From assembly GCA_905235495.1 (NCBI GenBank), contig CAJOMK010000013.1, positions 1-13,424 of the forward strand: DNA of 13,424 nt. The letters run 5' to 3'. The stretch comes from an uncultured Methanobrevibacter sp. Lineage in GTDB: Archaea > Methanobacteriota > Methanobacteria > Methanobacteriales > Methanobacteriaceae. How positions within the stretch are numbered: position 1 is the stretch's first letter; each line of letters begins with the position of its first letter. Made by a program: the position numbers and the translations under genes. A model generated the notes under the pieces. That model did not search any database. It had not been told where the DNA came from and worked only from the letters and a program-made list of their open reading frames with translations. Of this stretch, positions 7,255 to 13,424 are shown one piece after another.

Positions 7255-7809
7255 TTACATCTTAATACTATCAATTATAAAGTCAAAAGTTCCTATTAAA
7301 TCTCCATATTGGGAGTCTGGAGCAGAACATAAAATAACATAAATGTTAAATCCTTCTTGGAACCAAACTGCTTTATGATGTTTTGTCACATTATCAGATA
7401 CAGAAGTGTATTCTGCTTCCATAGCTGGTTCACCATTAAAAGAAACATTACCCATAAATAAAATGTTGAAATCAGAATTGCGAGACAAAATATTATAGTT
7501 AGAATTGAATTCTGATTGAAGAGAACGGGTATTTGATTTCTTTTCAATATTTACATTAATGCTGCTAAATCCTGAAGAGTCCTTTGGATCAGGTTTTGCA
7601 ACTGCTAAAACTGATTCATTTGACTTAGAATCTGCAGAAACCCAATCTCCAGGCATTGATAATGTGATTCCATTTGCAGAATATTCAACTGATTGCTGTG
7701 AAGCATTCACATCACCACCATTATTTCCGAATATGGGGAAATTTACAAGAAATGAAACTCCCACAATCAATATAATTATTAGTAATCCTATACCAATGAT
7801 CTTTTTCAT
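7255..7809 (-). CDS. Membrane-anchored PsbP/DcrB-like protein
   Basis: A 184-residue protein with an N-terminal membrane anchor or uncleaved signal (residues 3-22, after MKK) and an outside domain. The domain starts VEYSANGITLSMPGDW (41-56) and ends with strands around HKAVWFQEGFNIYVILCSAPDSQYGD and a closing helix FDFIIDSIKM. This order (short strand, MPGDW, central beta strands, Ile/Phe-rich final helix) resembles PsbP/DcrB-like (DUF1795-type) folds; I base this on pattern only. No lipobox cysteine follows the anchor. The frame stays open to 7842, but the GGAGAT ribosome site at 7816-7821 lies inside that extension, so ATG 7809 is chosen. It follows the Ser/Gly-rich gene by 41 bp, likely as one operon. 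Function unknown. Confidence 0.8.
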   Translation of the reverse strand: MKKIIGIGLLIIILIVGVSFLVNFPIFGNNGGDVNASQQSVEYSANGITLSMPGDWVSADSKSNESVLAVAKPDPKDSSGFSSINVNIEKKSNTRSLQSEFNSNYNILSRNSDFNILFMGNVSFNGEPAMEAEYTSVSDNVTKHHKAVWFQEGFNIYVILCSAPDSQYGDLIGTFDFIIDSIKM

Positions 7810-7815
7810 ATCTAT

Positions 7816-7821
7816 ATCTCC
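7816..7821 (-). promoter_or_regulatory. Ribosome binding site that fixes the start of the PsbP/DcrB-like gene
   Basis: Minus-strand GGAGAT lies six bases before the ATG at 7809. An in-frame upstream ATG at 7842 has no comparable site and would place this element inside the coding region. Confidence 0.7.
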
Positions 7822-7850
7822 AAAGAATAATGGCAGTGCCATTAATAAAT

Positions 7851-8570
7851 TTATTCGTCAGAACCTCCTCCTGAAGAACCACCGTCAGAACCTCCTCCTG
7901 AAGAACCACCGTCAGAACCTCCTCCTGAAGAACCACCACCAGATGAACCTCCTCCACCGGAACTACCTCCATCAGAAGAGCCACCATCATAAGTGCCGCT
8001 ACCTGAAGATGAGCTGGAACTTGAAGAAGAACTTGAACTTGATGAGGAACTGTATGTAGTATTTGAGTAAGATTTTGTATAATTACTACTTATTGATTTA
8101 TTTACTTTAACCTCAGGGAATGCAGTATCATTTATTGTTGCATCACTATCAGAAAAGAGATGAGCAACATCATCATTACCTAAAATATTACTCATTCCAA
8201 AACTAATTCCAGCACCAAATGCTACAAGCAGAAATACTACTGCAACGGCAACAAACCAAGGGCTTGAACTTGAAGACTCCTCAGGTTTCTTTGATACTGT
8301 ATAAGAATCAGGATTATGAACATACTTGCGAACTAATTTTTCTTTTTCCTCACGATTTCTTTCATAATTTTTTTCTCTAGAATTTAATGAAGAAGGAGTT
8401 TCTTCTTTTCCTTGCATCGCACGGATTCTATCACTAACTTCAATAGTTTTTATCTTATGCATATACTGGTCTCTTAAATAGAAATACTTTTCTTCAGAGA
8501 TAAGACCTGCTTCATAATCTCTTTCAAGATTATTTAAAATCTGCATAAGTTTCTTCATATCTTGATTCAT
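7851..8570 (-). CDS. SHOCT-like coiled coil, single TM, Ser/Gly-rich surface protein
   Basis: A 239-residue protein of unknown function. Residues 5-50 form a charged amphipathic helix pair, LERDYEAGLISEEKYFYLRDQY, close to SHOCT-type short domains (x-G-x-I-S-E-E-E-Y pattern). Residues 55-100 are polar and low-complexity. A single membrane segment lies at about 105-128 (WFVAVAVVFLLVAFGAG). Beyond it come a Ser/Thr/Asn-rich stretch, 16 consecutive Ser at 174-189, and a C-terminal tail of only Gly, Ser and Asp (195-239). Topology is probably N-terminus inside and Ser/Gly tail outside. ATG 8570 has a strong GGAGGAG ribosome site at 8574-8580. The C-terminal tail is encoded by a perfect DNA repeat. 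It is followed by the PsbP/DcrB-like gene and probably shares its transcript. Confidence 0.85.
   Translation of the reverse strand: MNQDMKKLMQILNNLERDYEAGLISEEKYFYLRDQYMHKIKTIEVSDRIRAMQGKEETPSSLNSREKNYERNREEKEKLVRKYVHNPDSYTVSKKPEESSSSSPWFVAVAVVFLLVAFGAGISFGMSNILGNDDVAHLFSDSDATINDTAFPEVKVNKSISSNYTKSYSNTTYSSSSSSSSSSSSSSSSGSGTYDGGSSDGGSSGGGGSSGGGSSGGGSDGGSSGGGSDGGSSGGGSDE
7857..7937. repeat. Three perfect 27-bp tandem repeats in the coding sequence
   Basis: Copies at 7857-7883, 7884-7910 and 7911-7937 are identical and encode a nine-residue Gly/Ser/Asp unit (GGSSGGGSD frame). Perfect identity including third codon positions points to recent duplication, so copy number is likely to vary between strains. 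Confidence 0.92.
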
Positions 8571-8794
8571 ACTTCTCCTCCTATAATGAATTTAATTATA
8601 AACAATTTTACAAAAAACATTATTTTTTATAAAAAATTCAATTTATACTATTCTAATATATGAATTTTATATATTATAAATATAATTAAAATAAAAAAGG
8701 GTATGATGATGAAAATTGAGATATGAGAAAAATGAATAATGGAAATAATAATGAAAAAATAAAGAATAAGAATAAAAAATAAATAATAAAAAAA
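8571..8794 (-). promoter_or_regulatory. Intergenic region with promoter of the Ser/Gly-rich gene
   Basis: A 224-bp spacer. On the minus strand TTTATAATATATAAAAT at about 8664-8681 is a TATA candidate, with initiation near 8640 and a leader of about 70 nt. A 16-bp perfect palindrome ATTTTTTA/TAAAAAAT lies at 8622-8637, close to the predicted start. The part next to pheA (8740-8794) is T-rich on the minus strand and could terminate pheA. Confidence 0.45.
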
Positions 8795-9622
8795 TTATTT
8801 GAATAAATCTTCATCAAAGATAGGATAAGAACCTAAAATCTTAAAGAATGAAGTATTATTCTCTAAATCATTTAAAATAGAACATATATTCTCATCTAAC
8901 CTATGACCTTCAAGATCTATAAAGAAAATATAATGCCCTAAACCTTCTTTAGATGGGCGTGACTCAATTTTTGTCAAGTTTATATCATTATCGACAAATA
9001 GGCCTAAAAGTTCATAAAGTCCCCCAGGCTTATCTTCAAATAATGAGAATGAGATGGATGTCTTATCATTACCAGTAAGCGGTGCGTCTTGATTGTCCAA
9101 AACAACAAAACGGGTTTCATTATTGAAATTTTCTTGAATATTTGTATCTATGACCTTTAAATCATACAATTCAGCTGCCTTCAATGTACCAATAGCTGCA
9201 CCTTCACCAGTTTCTGCAACTCTTTTGGCAGCTGCCGCTGTGCTTAAGGTATAATGAGCAGTTATGCCATGTCTTTCCAAATAAGGTTGGCATTGACCTA
9301 AAGCCTGTGAGTGTGAATAGACGTTCTCTACCTCATCAACACTCATTTCCTTAGCAGCCAATAGGTTATGGTTGATTGGAATGACTATCTCATTTTTAAT
9401 CTTTAAATCAAAATTATGAATCAATGAATCTAAAGTCAAACTAACTGGACCTTCAATAGAATTTTCAATAGGCACAATACCACATACACATTCTCCACGT
9501 TCAACAGCACCCATAACCTGCTTTATTGAACAGTAGGAAATCAAATTATCACTGACCAATGATGCGGCTTCGTGAGAAAATGTTCCTTGAGGTCCCAAAA
9601 ATGCAACTTTATCTTTTATCAT
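8795..9622 (-). CDS. pheA: Prephenate dehydratase
   Basis: A 275-residue monofunctional enzyme that converts prephenate to phenylpyruvate in phenylalanine synthesis. The catalytic part (1-182) shows GPQGTFSHEA (10-19), PIENSIEGPV (51-60), HSQALGQC (104-111), STAAAA (127-132) and NETRF (168-172) with the catalytic Thr of the TRF motif at 170. The regulatory ACT domain (about 188-265) has GGLYELLG (200-207) and ESRPSKEGLGHYIFF (220-234); in this family GALxxxL and ESRP form the phenylalanine-binding site, so feedback inhibition is expected. There is no chorismate mutase domain, as usual for archaea. ATG 9622 has a GGAGAT ribosome site at 9628-9633. No other aromatic gene is adjacent. Confidence 0.96.
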   Translation of the reverse strand: MIKDKVAFLGPQGTFSHEAASLVSDNLISYCSIKQVMGAVERGECVCGIVPIENSIEGPVSLTLDSLIHNFDLKIKNEIVIPINHNLLAAKEMSVDEVENVYSHSQALGQCQPYLERHGITAHYTLSTAAAAKRVAETGEGAAIGTLKAAELYDLKVIDTNIQENFNNETRFVVLDNQDAPLTGNDKTSISFSLFEDKPGGLYELLGLFVDNDINLTKIESRPSKEGLGHYIFFIDLEGHRLDENICSILNDLENNTSFFKILGSYPIFDEDLFK

Positions 9623-9633
9623 AAAAAATCTCC

Positions 9634-9690
9634 AAAATATTTACTATTTTTTATATATTTCTCATAGTATAAAAACAGTAAGGTATTAAA
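9634..9690 (-). promoter_or_regulatory. Candidate pheA promoter
   Basis: Two TATA-like boxes are read on the minus strand: TTTTTATAC at 9668-9676, and AAATATATAAAAA at 9648-9660. The first places initiation near 9646, leaving the ribosome site in the transcript; the second would start within it, so the first seems more likely. Confidence 0.4.
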
Positions 9691-9793
9691 AACTTAAATA
9701 AACTAAGTATTTAATTGTTAAAATAATAAAAAATAGCACATAAAAATAAAATCAATGAATAAATCTTAAAAATACTAGAAAAAAAGAAAAAGA

Positions 9794-9816
9794 AAGCATA
9801 AGAAAATCTTATGCTT
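9794..9816 (-). terminator. Hairpin terminator of the frameshifted CBS gene
   Basis: AAGCATAAGA and TCTTATGCTT form a perfect 10-bp stem with a 3-base loop. On the minus strand it is followed by a T-rich tail (about 9775-9793), giving an intrinsic-type terminator 30 bp after the CBS stop codon at 9846-9848. Confidence 0.7.
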
Positions 9817-9845
9817 ATACTAAAACCAATTTACTCAAACTCAAA

Positions 9846-10661
9846 TTATTGAGTTTCAATCTCATAAATTAATTTTAGAAAATCTGATTGGGTTACAATT
9901 CCTATAATTTGATCATCATCAACTACAGGTAACCATTATAACCAGTTTCCAACATTGCATCTGCAAGTTGTGGAATTGTTGCATATTGGGAAATTGTATC
10001 TACATGAGTAGACATGAACTTTCCAGCAGTCAATTCCTTAATCTGAGAAGATTGATACTTATCAGGAGTGTGTTTCCTGAATGAAATAAATGCTTTTGCA
10101 ATGTCTTTTGAAGTTATAATACCTGCAAGTTCATTATCTTCAGTGAGCAACAAACGTCCTACACCGGAATCCATGATAACTTTTCTTGCATGAACTAAAC
10201 GGTCATCAGCAGATATTGAAATAATATCTGTAGTCATAATATCTTTAACTGAAATCTTTTCATATGCTTTTGCTTTGCATAAATATATGAAATCAGATTT
10301 AGTTACGATTCCTACCATTTCACCATCTGATAAAACTGGAAGGGCACCTATATTCTTTTCAATCAAAATTTTTGCCACTTCAGTTATGTCATCGTCCTCA
10401 TCTACTGTAATCAAGTCTTTTACCATTACAGTTGATACGTGGAAATGGGAAGGGGCCATATTACCATATTTAGCGGAGCCTAATTTATCAGCAATATCTT
10501 TTTCTGAGATAATTCCAACTAAAACTTTTCTTATTTTCATTGGTAGCAGTTACAGGTATTCTAGATAAGTTATCCTTATACATCATTCTTAGACAATCAC
10601 ATATGTTTAAATTCTTATCAATAGATACCACATTTTCAGACATTATATATTTGATTTTCAT
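9846..10661 (-). pseudogene. Four-CBS-domain protein, broken by two opposite one-base frameshifts
   Basis: Read with two corrections, the gene encodes 271 residues with four CBS repeats (about 3-60, 76-130, 137-190, 212-266), that is two Bateman modules that typically bind adenine nucleotides. ATG 10661 has GGTG at 10667-10670. In the first frame the protein reads NENKKSFSW and stops at 10488-10490; dropping one base from the four T at 10526-10529 gives NENKKVLVGIISEKDI, a normal CBS ending. Near 9931-9932 the frame again ends in YNGYL-stop; adding one A restores YNGLPVVDDDQIIGIVTQSDF and a proper end. The two changes cancel in length. With all four domains otherwise intact and its own terminator, this is either a very recent pseudogene or a sequence error. 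No DNA-binding or catalytic domain is attached. Confidence 0.85.
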
Positions 10662-10873
10662 AATAACACCAACGATAAAATACAATGAAATAGCTATTAG
10701 AAACAATCTAAAATAAAATCAATTTTTTAGATTAAATTATATCTCATAGCACATCTAATCAAAGATATAAACTATTAACCTACCAATAGCTATCTCTTAA
10801 AGTTCAACAATAACTACCTGATTGAATCTTTTAAAAAAGAAACAATCATCAATTATTTAAAAAGATTGAATGA
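10662..10873 (-). promoter_or_regulatory. Spacer between the two CBS genes
   Basis: A 212-bp spacer. A perfect 9-bp inverted repeat (AATCTAAAA at 10705-10713, TTTTAGATT at 10725-10733) lies about 45 bp before the downstream start. The palindrome AATAGCTATT at 10689-10698 recurs as AATAGCTAT at 10785-10793. Minus-strand TATA candidates are GATATAATTTAAT (about 10732-10744) and TGATTTTATTTTA (about 10710-10722). A T-run at about 10829-10841 on the minus strand may end the upstream CBS transcript. Confidence 0.4.
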
Positions 10874-11791
10874 TTAATCTTTTAAAATTGTGTTTAAAAT
10901 ATCTCTTTCGGTGACGATTCCTACAAGTTCATCATCATCAACTACAGGAACACCACCAATGTTCTTTTCAGCTAATAATTCACATAAGTCTCCTAATCTA
11001 ACAGTAGATTCAGTTACTAATATGTTTGGTTTAATGATTTCAGAAATTTTTCTTTTTAAAACATCTAAACCACTATTAGAGGTCATAGAAGCAAACATTT
11101 CTTTATCACCGAAGAATCTTAAGATATCAGTTGAAGTTACAATTCCGATTAATCTTCCTTCTTCAACTACAGGAATTCTTCTTAAGTTATTTCTTACCAT
11201 AATTTTGGAACAGCTTTCAATAGGAGTTCCAGGAGTGGTAGTAATAACATCCTTAATCATGATATCACCTACAGTTTCATTAGTCAAGGAACCTGCAAGT
11301 GCTAATGCGAAATCTCTTTCAGTGACTATTCCCACTACTTTTTCTTCTTTATCTACGATTGGTAAAGATCCAATACCATTTTCAATCATTACATCGACAC
11401 TTTCTCTAATAGAAGATTTAGGACTAATAGAAATAGGATCTCTAGTCATGATTTCTTTGACAGGATCGTTGATAGCTGCCAAGAAATTATCATTATGTTT
11501 CTTTTCTATTATGTCAAATTTACTTCCTCCACCAAGGAAGTCAAGAATATCCATAGCAGTTACAATACCCAAAAGTTTATTTGAGCCAGGATGGGTTACT
11601 GGTAATCTTCTGAATCCATGTTCTATCATCATTTCAGCAGCTTCCTTAATGGACTTGGTTTGAGGAATGCAAATGACATCTTTTTTAGCGAGAGTCATGA
11701 TTTCGCCCTCATTTTCAGCTACTTTACTTACATGTTCAACAGAACCACGATTCATAGATTTTCTCAAGTTTTTTGTGTTTTTGTCTTTCAT
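10874..11791 (-). CDS. Four-CBS-domain protein
   Basis: A 305-residue soluble protein made almost only of four CBS repeats (about 30-88, 110-166, 174-228, 248-303) after a basic 25-residue N-terminus. Each repeat ends in the G-I-V-T-x-x-D ligand motif: GIVTAMD (75), GIVTERD (154), GIVTSTD (216), GIVTERD (291). The Thr and Asp of this motif usually contact the ribose and phosphates of AMP, ATP or S-adenosylmethionine. There is no enzyme, channel or HTH domain, so it is a stand-alone sensor of unknown partner; stand-alone CBS proteins of this kind are abundant in methanogens. ATG 11791 has an excellent GGAGGTG ribosome site at 11797-11803. The related, broken CBS gene lies 212 bp downstream on the same strand, suggesting old duplication or a shared pathway. 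Confidence 0.93.
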   Translation of the reverse strand: MKDKNTKNLRKSMNRGSVEHVSKVAENEGEIMTLAKKDVICIPQTKSIKEAAEMMIEHGFRRLPVTHPGSNKLLGIVTAMDILDFLGGGSKFDIIEKKHNDNFLAAINDPVKEIMTRDPISISPKSSIRESVDVMIENGIGSLPIVDKEEKVVGIVTERDFALALAGSLTNETVGDIMIKDVITTTPGTPIESCSKIMVRNNLRRIPVVEEGRLIGIVTSTDILRFFGDKEMFASMTSNSGLDVLKRKISEIIKPNILVTESTVRLGDLCELLAEKNIGGVPVVDDDELVGIVTERDILNTILKD

Positions 11792-11796
11792 ATCGA

Positions 11797-11803
11797 CACC
11801 TCC
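11797..11803 (-). promoter_or_regulatory. Strong ribosome binding site of the intact CBS gene
   Basis: GGAGGTG on the minus strand lies five bases before the ATG at 11791 and is the longest anti-Shine-Dalgarno match in the window, which suggests high translation. Confidence 0.8.
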
Positions 11804-11907
11804 GGATTTAATAATTCTTCCAGGTCTAAATTACAAATCCTACCATAATAATCAAGTTATAGAACTCGCATGAAATATTATTGACCAAATGACAAACCAT
11901 ACCCTAA

Positions 11908-11944
11908 AAAATTCATTAAAAAAAAATGGTTTTTAAAGAATTTT
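11908..11944. repeat. A/T hairpin upstream of the intact CBS gene
   Basis: Nested arms AAAATTC-A-TTAAAAA and TTTTTAA-A-GAATTTT form 14 pairs with a single A/A mismatch and a 7-base loop. It lies about 120-150 bp from the CBS start and may be an operator or a terminator. Confidence 0.5.
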
Positions 11945-12015
11945 AAGTCTACAATTTACACCCAAAACAATAATATAGAAATAAAGTCTATAATTAAGTT
12001 ATTACAGCAACGGAC

Positions 12016-12046
12016 GATTCATAATTTATTTTTGAAATTATGGATT
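12016..12046. repeat. Stem-loop with 12-bp stem
   Basis: GATTCATAATTT (12016-12027) pairs with AAATTATGGATT (12035-12046) around the loop ATTTTTG; two pairs are G-U when read as plus-strand RNA. The arm and loop contain the first copy of the 15-bp direct repeat. Confidence 0.5.
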
Positions 12047-12147
12047 TGTGGGAAGTTCTTATATATCATTAATTCTATCATTCAATCTTTAAATCAATAA
12101 AAGCCCTCTAGAAATTTAAATTGAAAATTTAAATAAATGACATAGAA

Positions 12148-12167
12148 CTAACTACAATATTAGTTAG
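12148..12167. repeat. 7-bp inverted repeat
   Basis: CTAACTA and TAGTTAG flank a 6-base spacer, in the format of an operator half-site pair or a short RNA hairpin. It lies about 25 bp upstream of the second 15-bp repeat copy. Confidence 0.4.
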
Positions 12168-12382
12168 GTTTTGATAGTTAATATTATTATCGATTTATTT
12201 TTGAAATGCCTAAAAATTTTATATAAAATTAAGGAAATTTCGTAAAATGTTAAAAAAATAGAATATTATACTTATATTATAATAAGCATATAATAAATAT
12301 ATAATAAATATATTTTAATAAAATATAATAAAAATATTTTTAATAATTGCATTAATCAAATCATAAATTTTAAGGGATTAAA

Positions 12383-13424
12383 ATGGACAAAACTAAAAAA
12401 ACAGTCAGAACAAGAGATTTTATCATAAGTACAGATGGATTATTATTTGCTTCAACCAATTACATTCACCCTGAAGACAGGATAATCTGCTTTTTGAGAT
12501 ACATTCCAGATGAAAATGGGGATAGGGAAAAAGACGGAATCAGATATTCCAAAGTAGGATCTGAAGAAGCTTATGCATACCTTAGGGAAAATCACCCAGA
12601 TTACTTATACTTCTGTGATGTTACAAATGTAGAAATGATGGGAGTTCCTATAGATAAGGTTGAAAGAATCATCAAACCAGAAGAAAGATTAAAGGGTCTT
12701 AGAGCAACCTACTACGATGAAATCAACACTAAAGTAGCAAATGGAGAAGAACTTGACTATAAAGAAGAACTCTTAAGCAAATTATTCGACTTATCAGACT
12801 TCTTCCATTATGTAGCAGTAATCGACTATGATGACCTTGGAATCTCAGGATCCATCTTGCCAGGACTTCAAAAGGCAGGAACTTCTGATTTTGACTTTGT
12901 AGTTTATGGACTTGAAAACCATAGAAATGCAATCAAGGCATACAAAGATAACAAGGACAAACCAGTCTATATAGAAGAACTGGACAAATCAATCACACTC
13001 AACAGAATCAATGATGATTTCTGGGACTTCGTATATGATAAGAGAATAAAAGACGACACCCTAACTAAAGAAGAGTTCGCTTGGTATGAAGAACGTAAAA
13101 GCAATAGAGGATTAATCAGAGAAACCTTATTCGACATTCTAGCTACCAGAAACTATGATGAAATTGAAGGAACCTGGGGAGATACCGTATACGAACCAGA
13201 AGGATTTGCGAAAGTCAACTGCACAATCAAAAGTGCACTCGGAGCTTTTGACAATCCTGCAGTATACACAATAGAAGATGTTGAAATCCTTGAAGGGCCA
13301 GATATTGAAATCTCAGAGCTTGCATCACTTACCCACACCTATGCTGGAGAAGTCATCGACGGCGAAGAAGTAGTTGCAAGAGGAAAAATAGAAAAGGTTC
13401 TTAAAAATGGAGAGTTTGAAAAGT
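12383..13424 (+). CDS. Nucleotidyltransferase-motif protein, C-terminus beyond window
   Basis: An open frame from ATG 12383 to the window end gives 347 residues without a stop. Residues 156-175 carry the minimal nucleotidyltransferase pattern: GS followed by AGTSDFDFVVYG, with D169 and D171 as likely metal ligands (GS...G[ST]xDxD of the polymerase-beta superfamily). The N-terminal 1-150 contains TRDFIISTDGLLFAST and an acidic helical region; after the motif comes an alpha-rich part, and residues from about 265 look like a small beta domain (GDTVYEPEGFAKVNCTIKSALGAF). Similar methanogen proteins are usually labelled predicted nucleotidyltransferase or DNA polymerase beta subunit-like (COG1665-type), from memory. 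AGGGAT at 12373-12378 is the ribosome site. The substrate is unknown. Confidence 0.8.
   Translation, partial: MDKTKKTVRTRDFIISTDGLLFASTNYIHPEDRIICFLRYIPDENGDREKDGIRYSKVGSEEAYAYLRENHPDYLYFCDVTNVEMMGVPIDKVERIIKPEERLKGLRATYYDEINTKVANGEELDYKEELLSKLFDLSDFFHYVAVIDYDDLGISGSILPGLQKAGTSDFDFVVYGLENHRNAIKAYKDNKDKPVYIEELDKSITLNRINDDFWDFVYDKRIKDDTLTKEEFAWYEERKSNRGLIRETLFDILATRNYDEIEGTWGDTVYEPEGFAKVNCTIKSALGAFDNPAVYTIEDVEILEGPDIEISELASLTHTYAGEVIDGEEVVARGKIEKVLKNGEFEK

Larger units (their letters stand above)
11804..12382. promoter_or_regulatory. Large divergent control region between CBS gene and nucleotidyltransferase gene
   Basis: The region has no ORF with coding character. It holds direct repeats AAGTCTACAATT (11945-11956) and AAGTCTATAATT (11984-11995); the 15-bp direct repeat ATTTATTTTTGAAAT at 12024-12038 and 12193-12207; three hairpins listed separately; and TATA candidates at 12059-12066 (TTATATAT) and in the palindrome AATTTTATATAAAATT at 12215-12230. 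For the plus-strand gene the latter would start transcription near 12248. A highly AT segment with ATATAATAAAT repeats lies at 12289-12312. Confidence 0.5.

Noticed and set aside
7857..7937. CRISPR-like array suggested by regular 27-bp repeats.
   Set aside because: Units are contiguous without spacers and lie in frame inside a coding sequence.
7721..7990. 89-residue minus-strand frame overlapping both membrane-protein genes.
   Set aside because: A frame-shifted reading of the Gly/Ser repeat, rich in Val, Leu and Glu; no ribosome site of its own.
7559..8059. 166-residue plus-strand open frame across the two membrane-protein genes.
   Set aside because: Its repetitive C-terminal part is the antisense reading of the 27-bp Gly/Ser repeat, and it crosses two better supported genes.
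8701..8760. ATGATGA at 8703-8709 on the plus strand, resembling a C box of a C/D guide RNA, with a TATA-like box upstream.
   Set aside because: No CTGA D box follows within a usable distance and no terminal stem pairs around it. The tiny ORFs there (7 and 19 codons) have no ribosome site.
10488..10706. Separate 72-residue protein starting at 10706 with a hydrophobic N-terminus.
   Set aside because: It is the first part of the frameshifted CBS gene. The GGTG site at 10667-10670 points to ATG 10661, and the hydrophobic stretch is untranslated upstream sequence.
10890..11663. 257-residue open frame on the plus strand opposite the intact CBS gene.
   Set aside because: It is the mirror of a strongly conserved four-CBS gene, and its Ser/Thr/Ile-rich translation has no domain pattern. 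The minus frame has a ribosome site and four clear ligand motifs.

Overview
The window comes from an AT-rich euryarchaeal methanogen, most likely Methanobrevibacter or a close relative (Methanobacteriales). The evidence is the archaeal box C/D RNP pair Nop5 and fibrillarin, an archaeal-type CoaBC, several four-CBS proteins, GGAGG/GGTGAT ribosome binding sites, TTTATATA-type promoters and very AT-rich spacers. Genus is inferred from gene style only. No mobile element, CRISPR array, rRNA or tRNA was seen.

Layout. 1-816 (-) is the N-terminal part of an AI-2E family permease, cut by the window edge. 926-2684 (-) is pyrD-pyrK, the two subunits of dihydroorotate dehydrogenase. 2949-4944 (+) is nop5-flpA, the protein core of the rRNA 2'-O-methylation machine, divergent from pyrD. 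4945-5875 is a 931-bp AT-rich stretch without a convincing protein gene; it holds a candidate small structured RNA at about 5445-5544. 5876-7060 (-) is coaBC (coenzyme A synthesis), preceded by a small tandem repeat. 7255-8570 (-) is a two-gene membrane/surface unit: a coiled-coil, TM, Ser/Gly-rich protein, then a membrane-anchored PsbP/DcrB-like protein. 8795-9622 (-) is pheA (phenylalanine synthesis). 9846-10661 (-) is a four-CBS gene broken by two opposite one-base frameshifts, with a clear hairpin terminator after it. 10874-11791 (-) is an intact four-CBS protein. 11792-12382 is a 591-bp divergent control region with hairpins and direct repeats. 12383-13424 (+) is a nucleotidyltransferase-motif protein that runs off the window.

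Functionally the genes are mostly housekeeping: pyrimidine, CoA and phenylalanine synthesis, and rRNA modification. The less explained parts are the adenylate-sensor-like CBS pair, the surface two-gene unit, the candidate small RNA, and the repeat-rich control regions upstream of coaBC and between the intact CBS gene and the nucleotidyltransferase gene.
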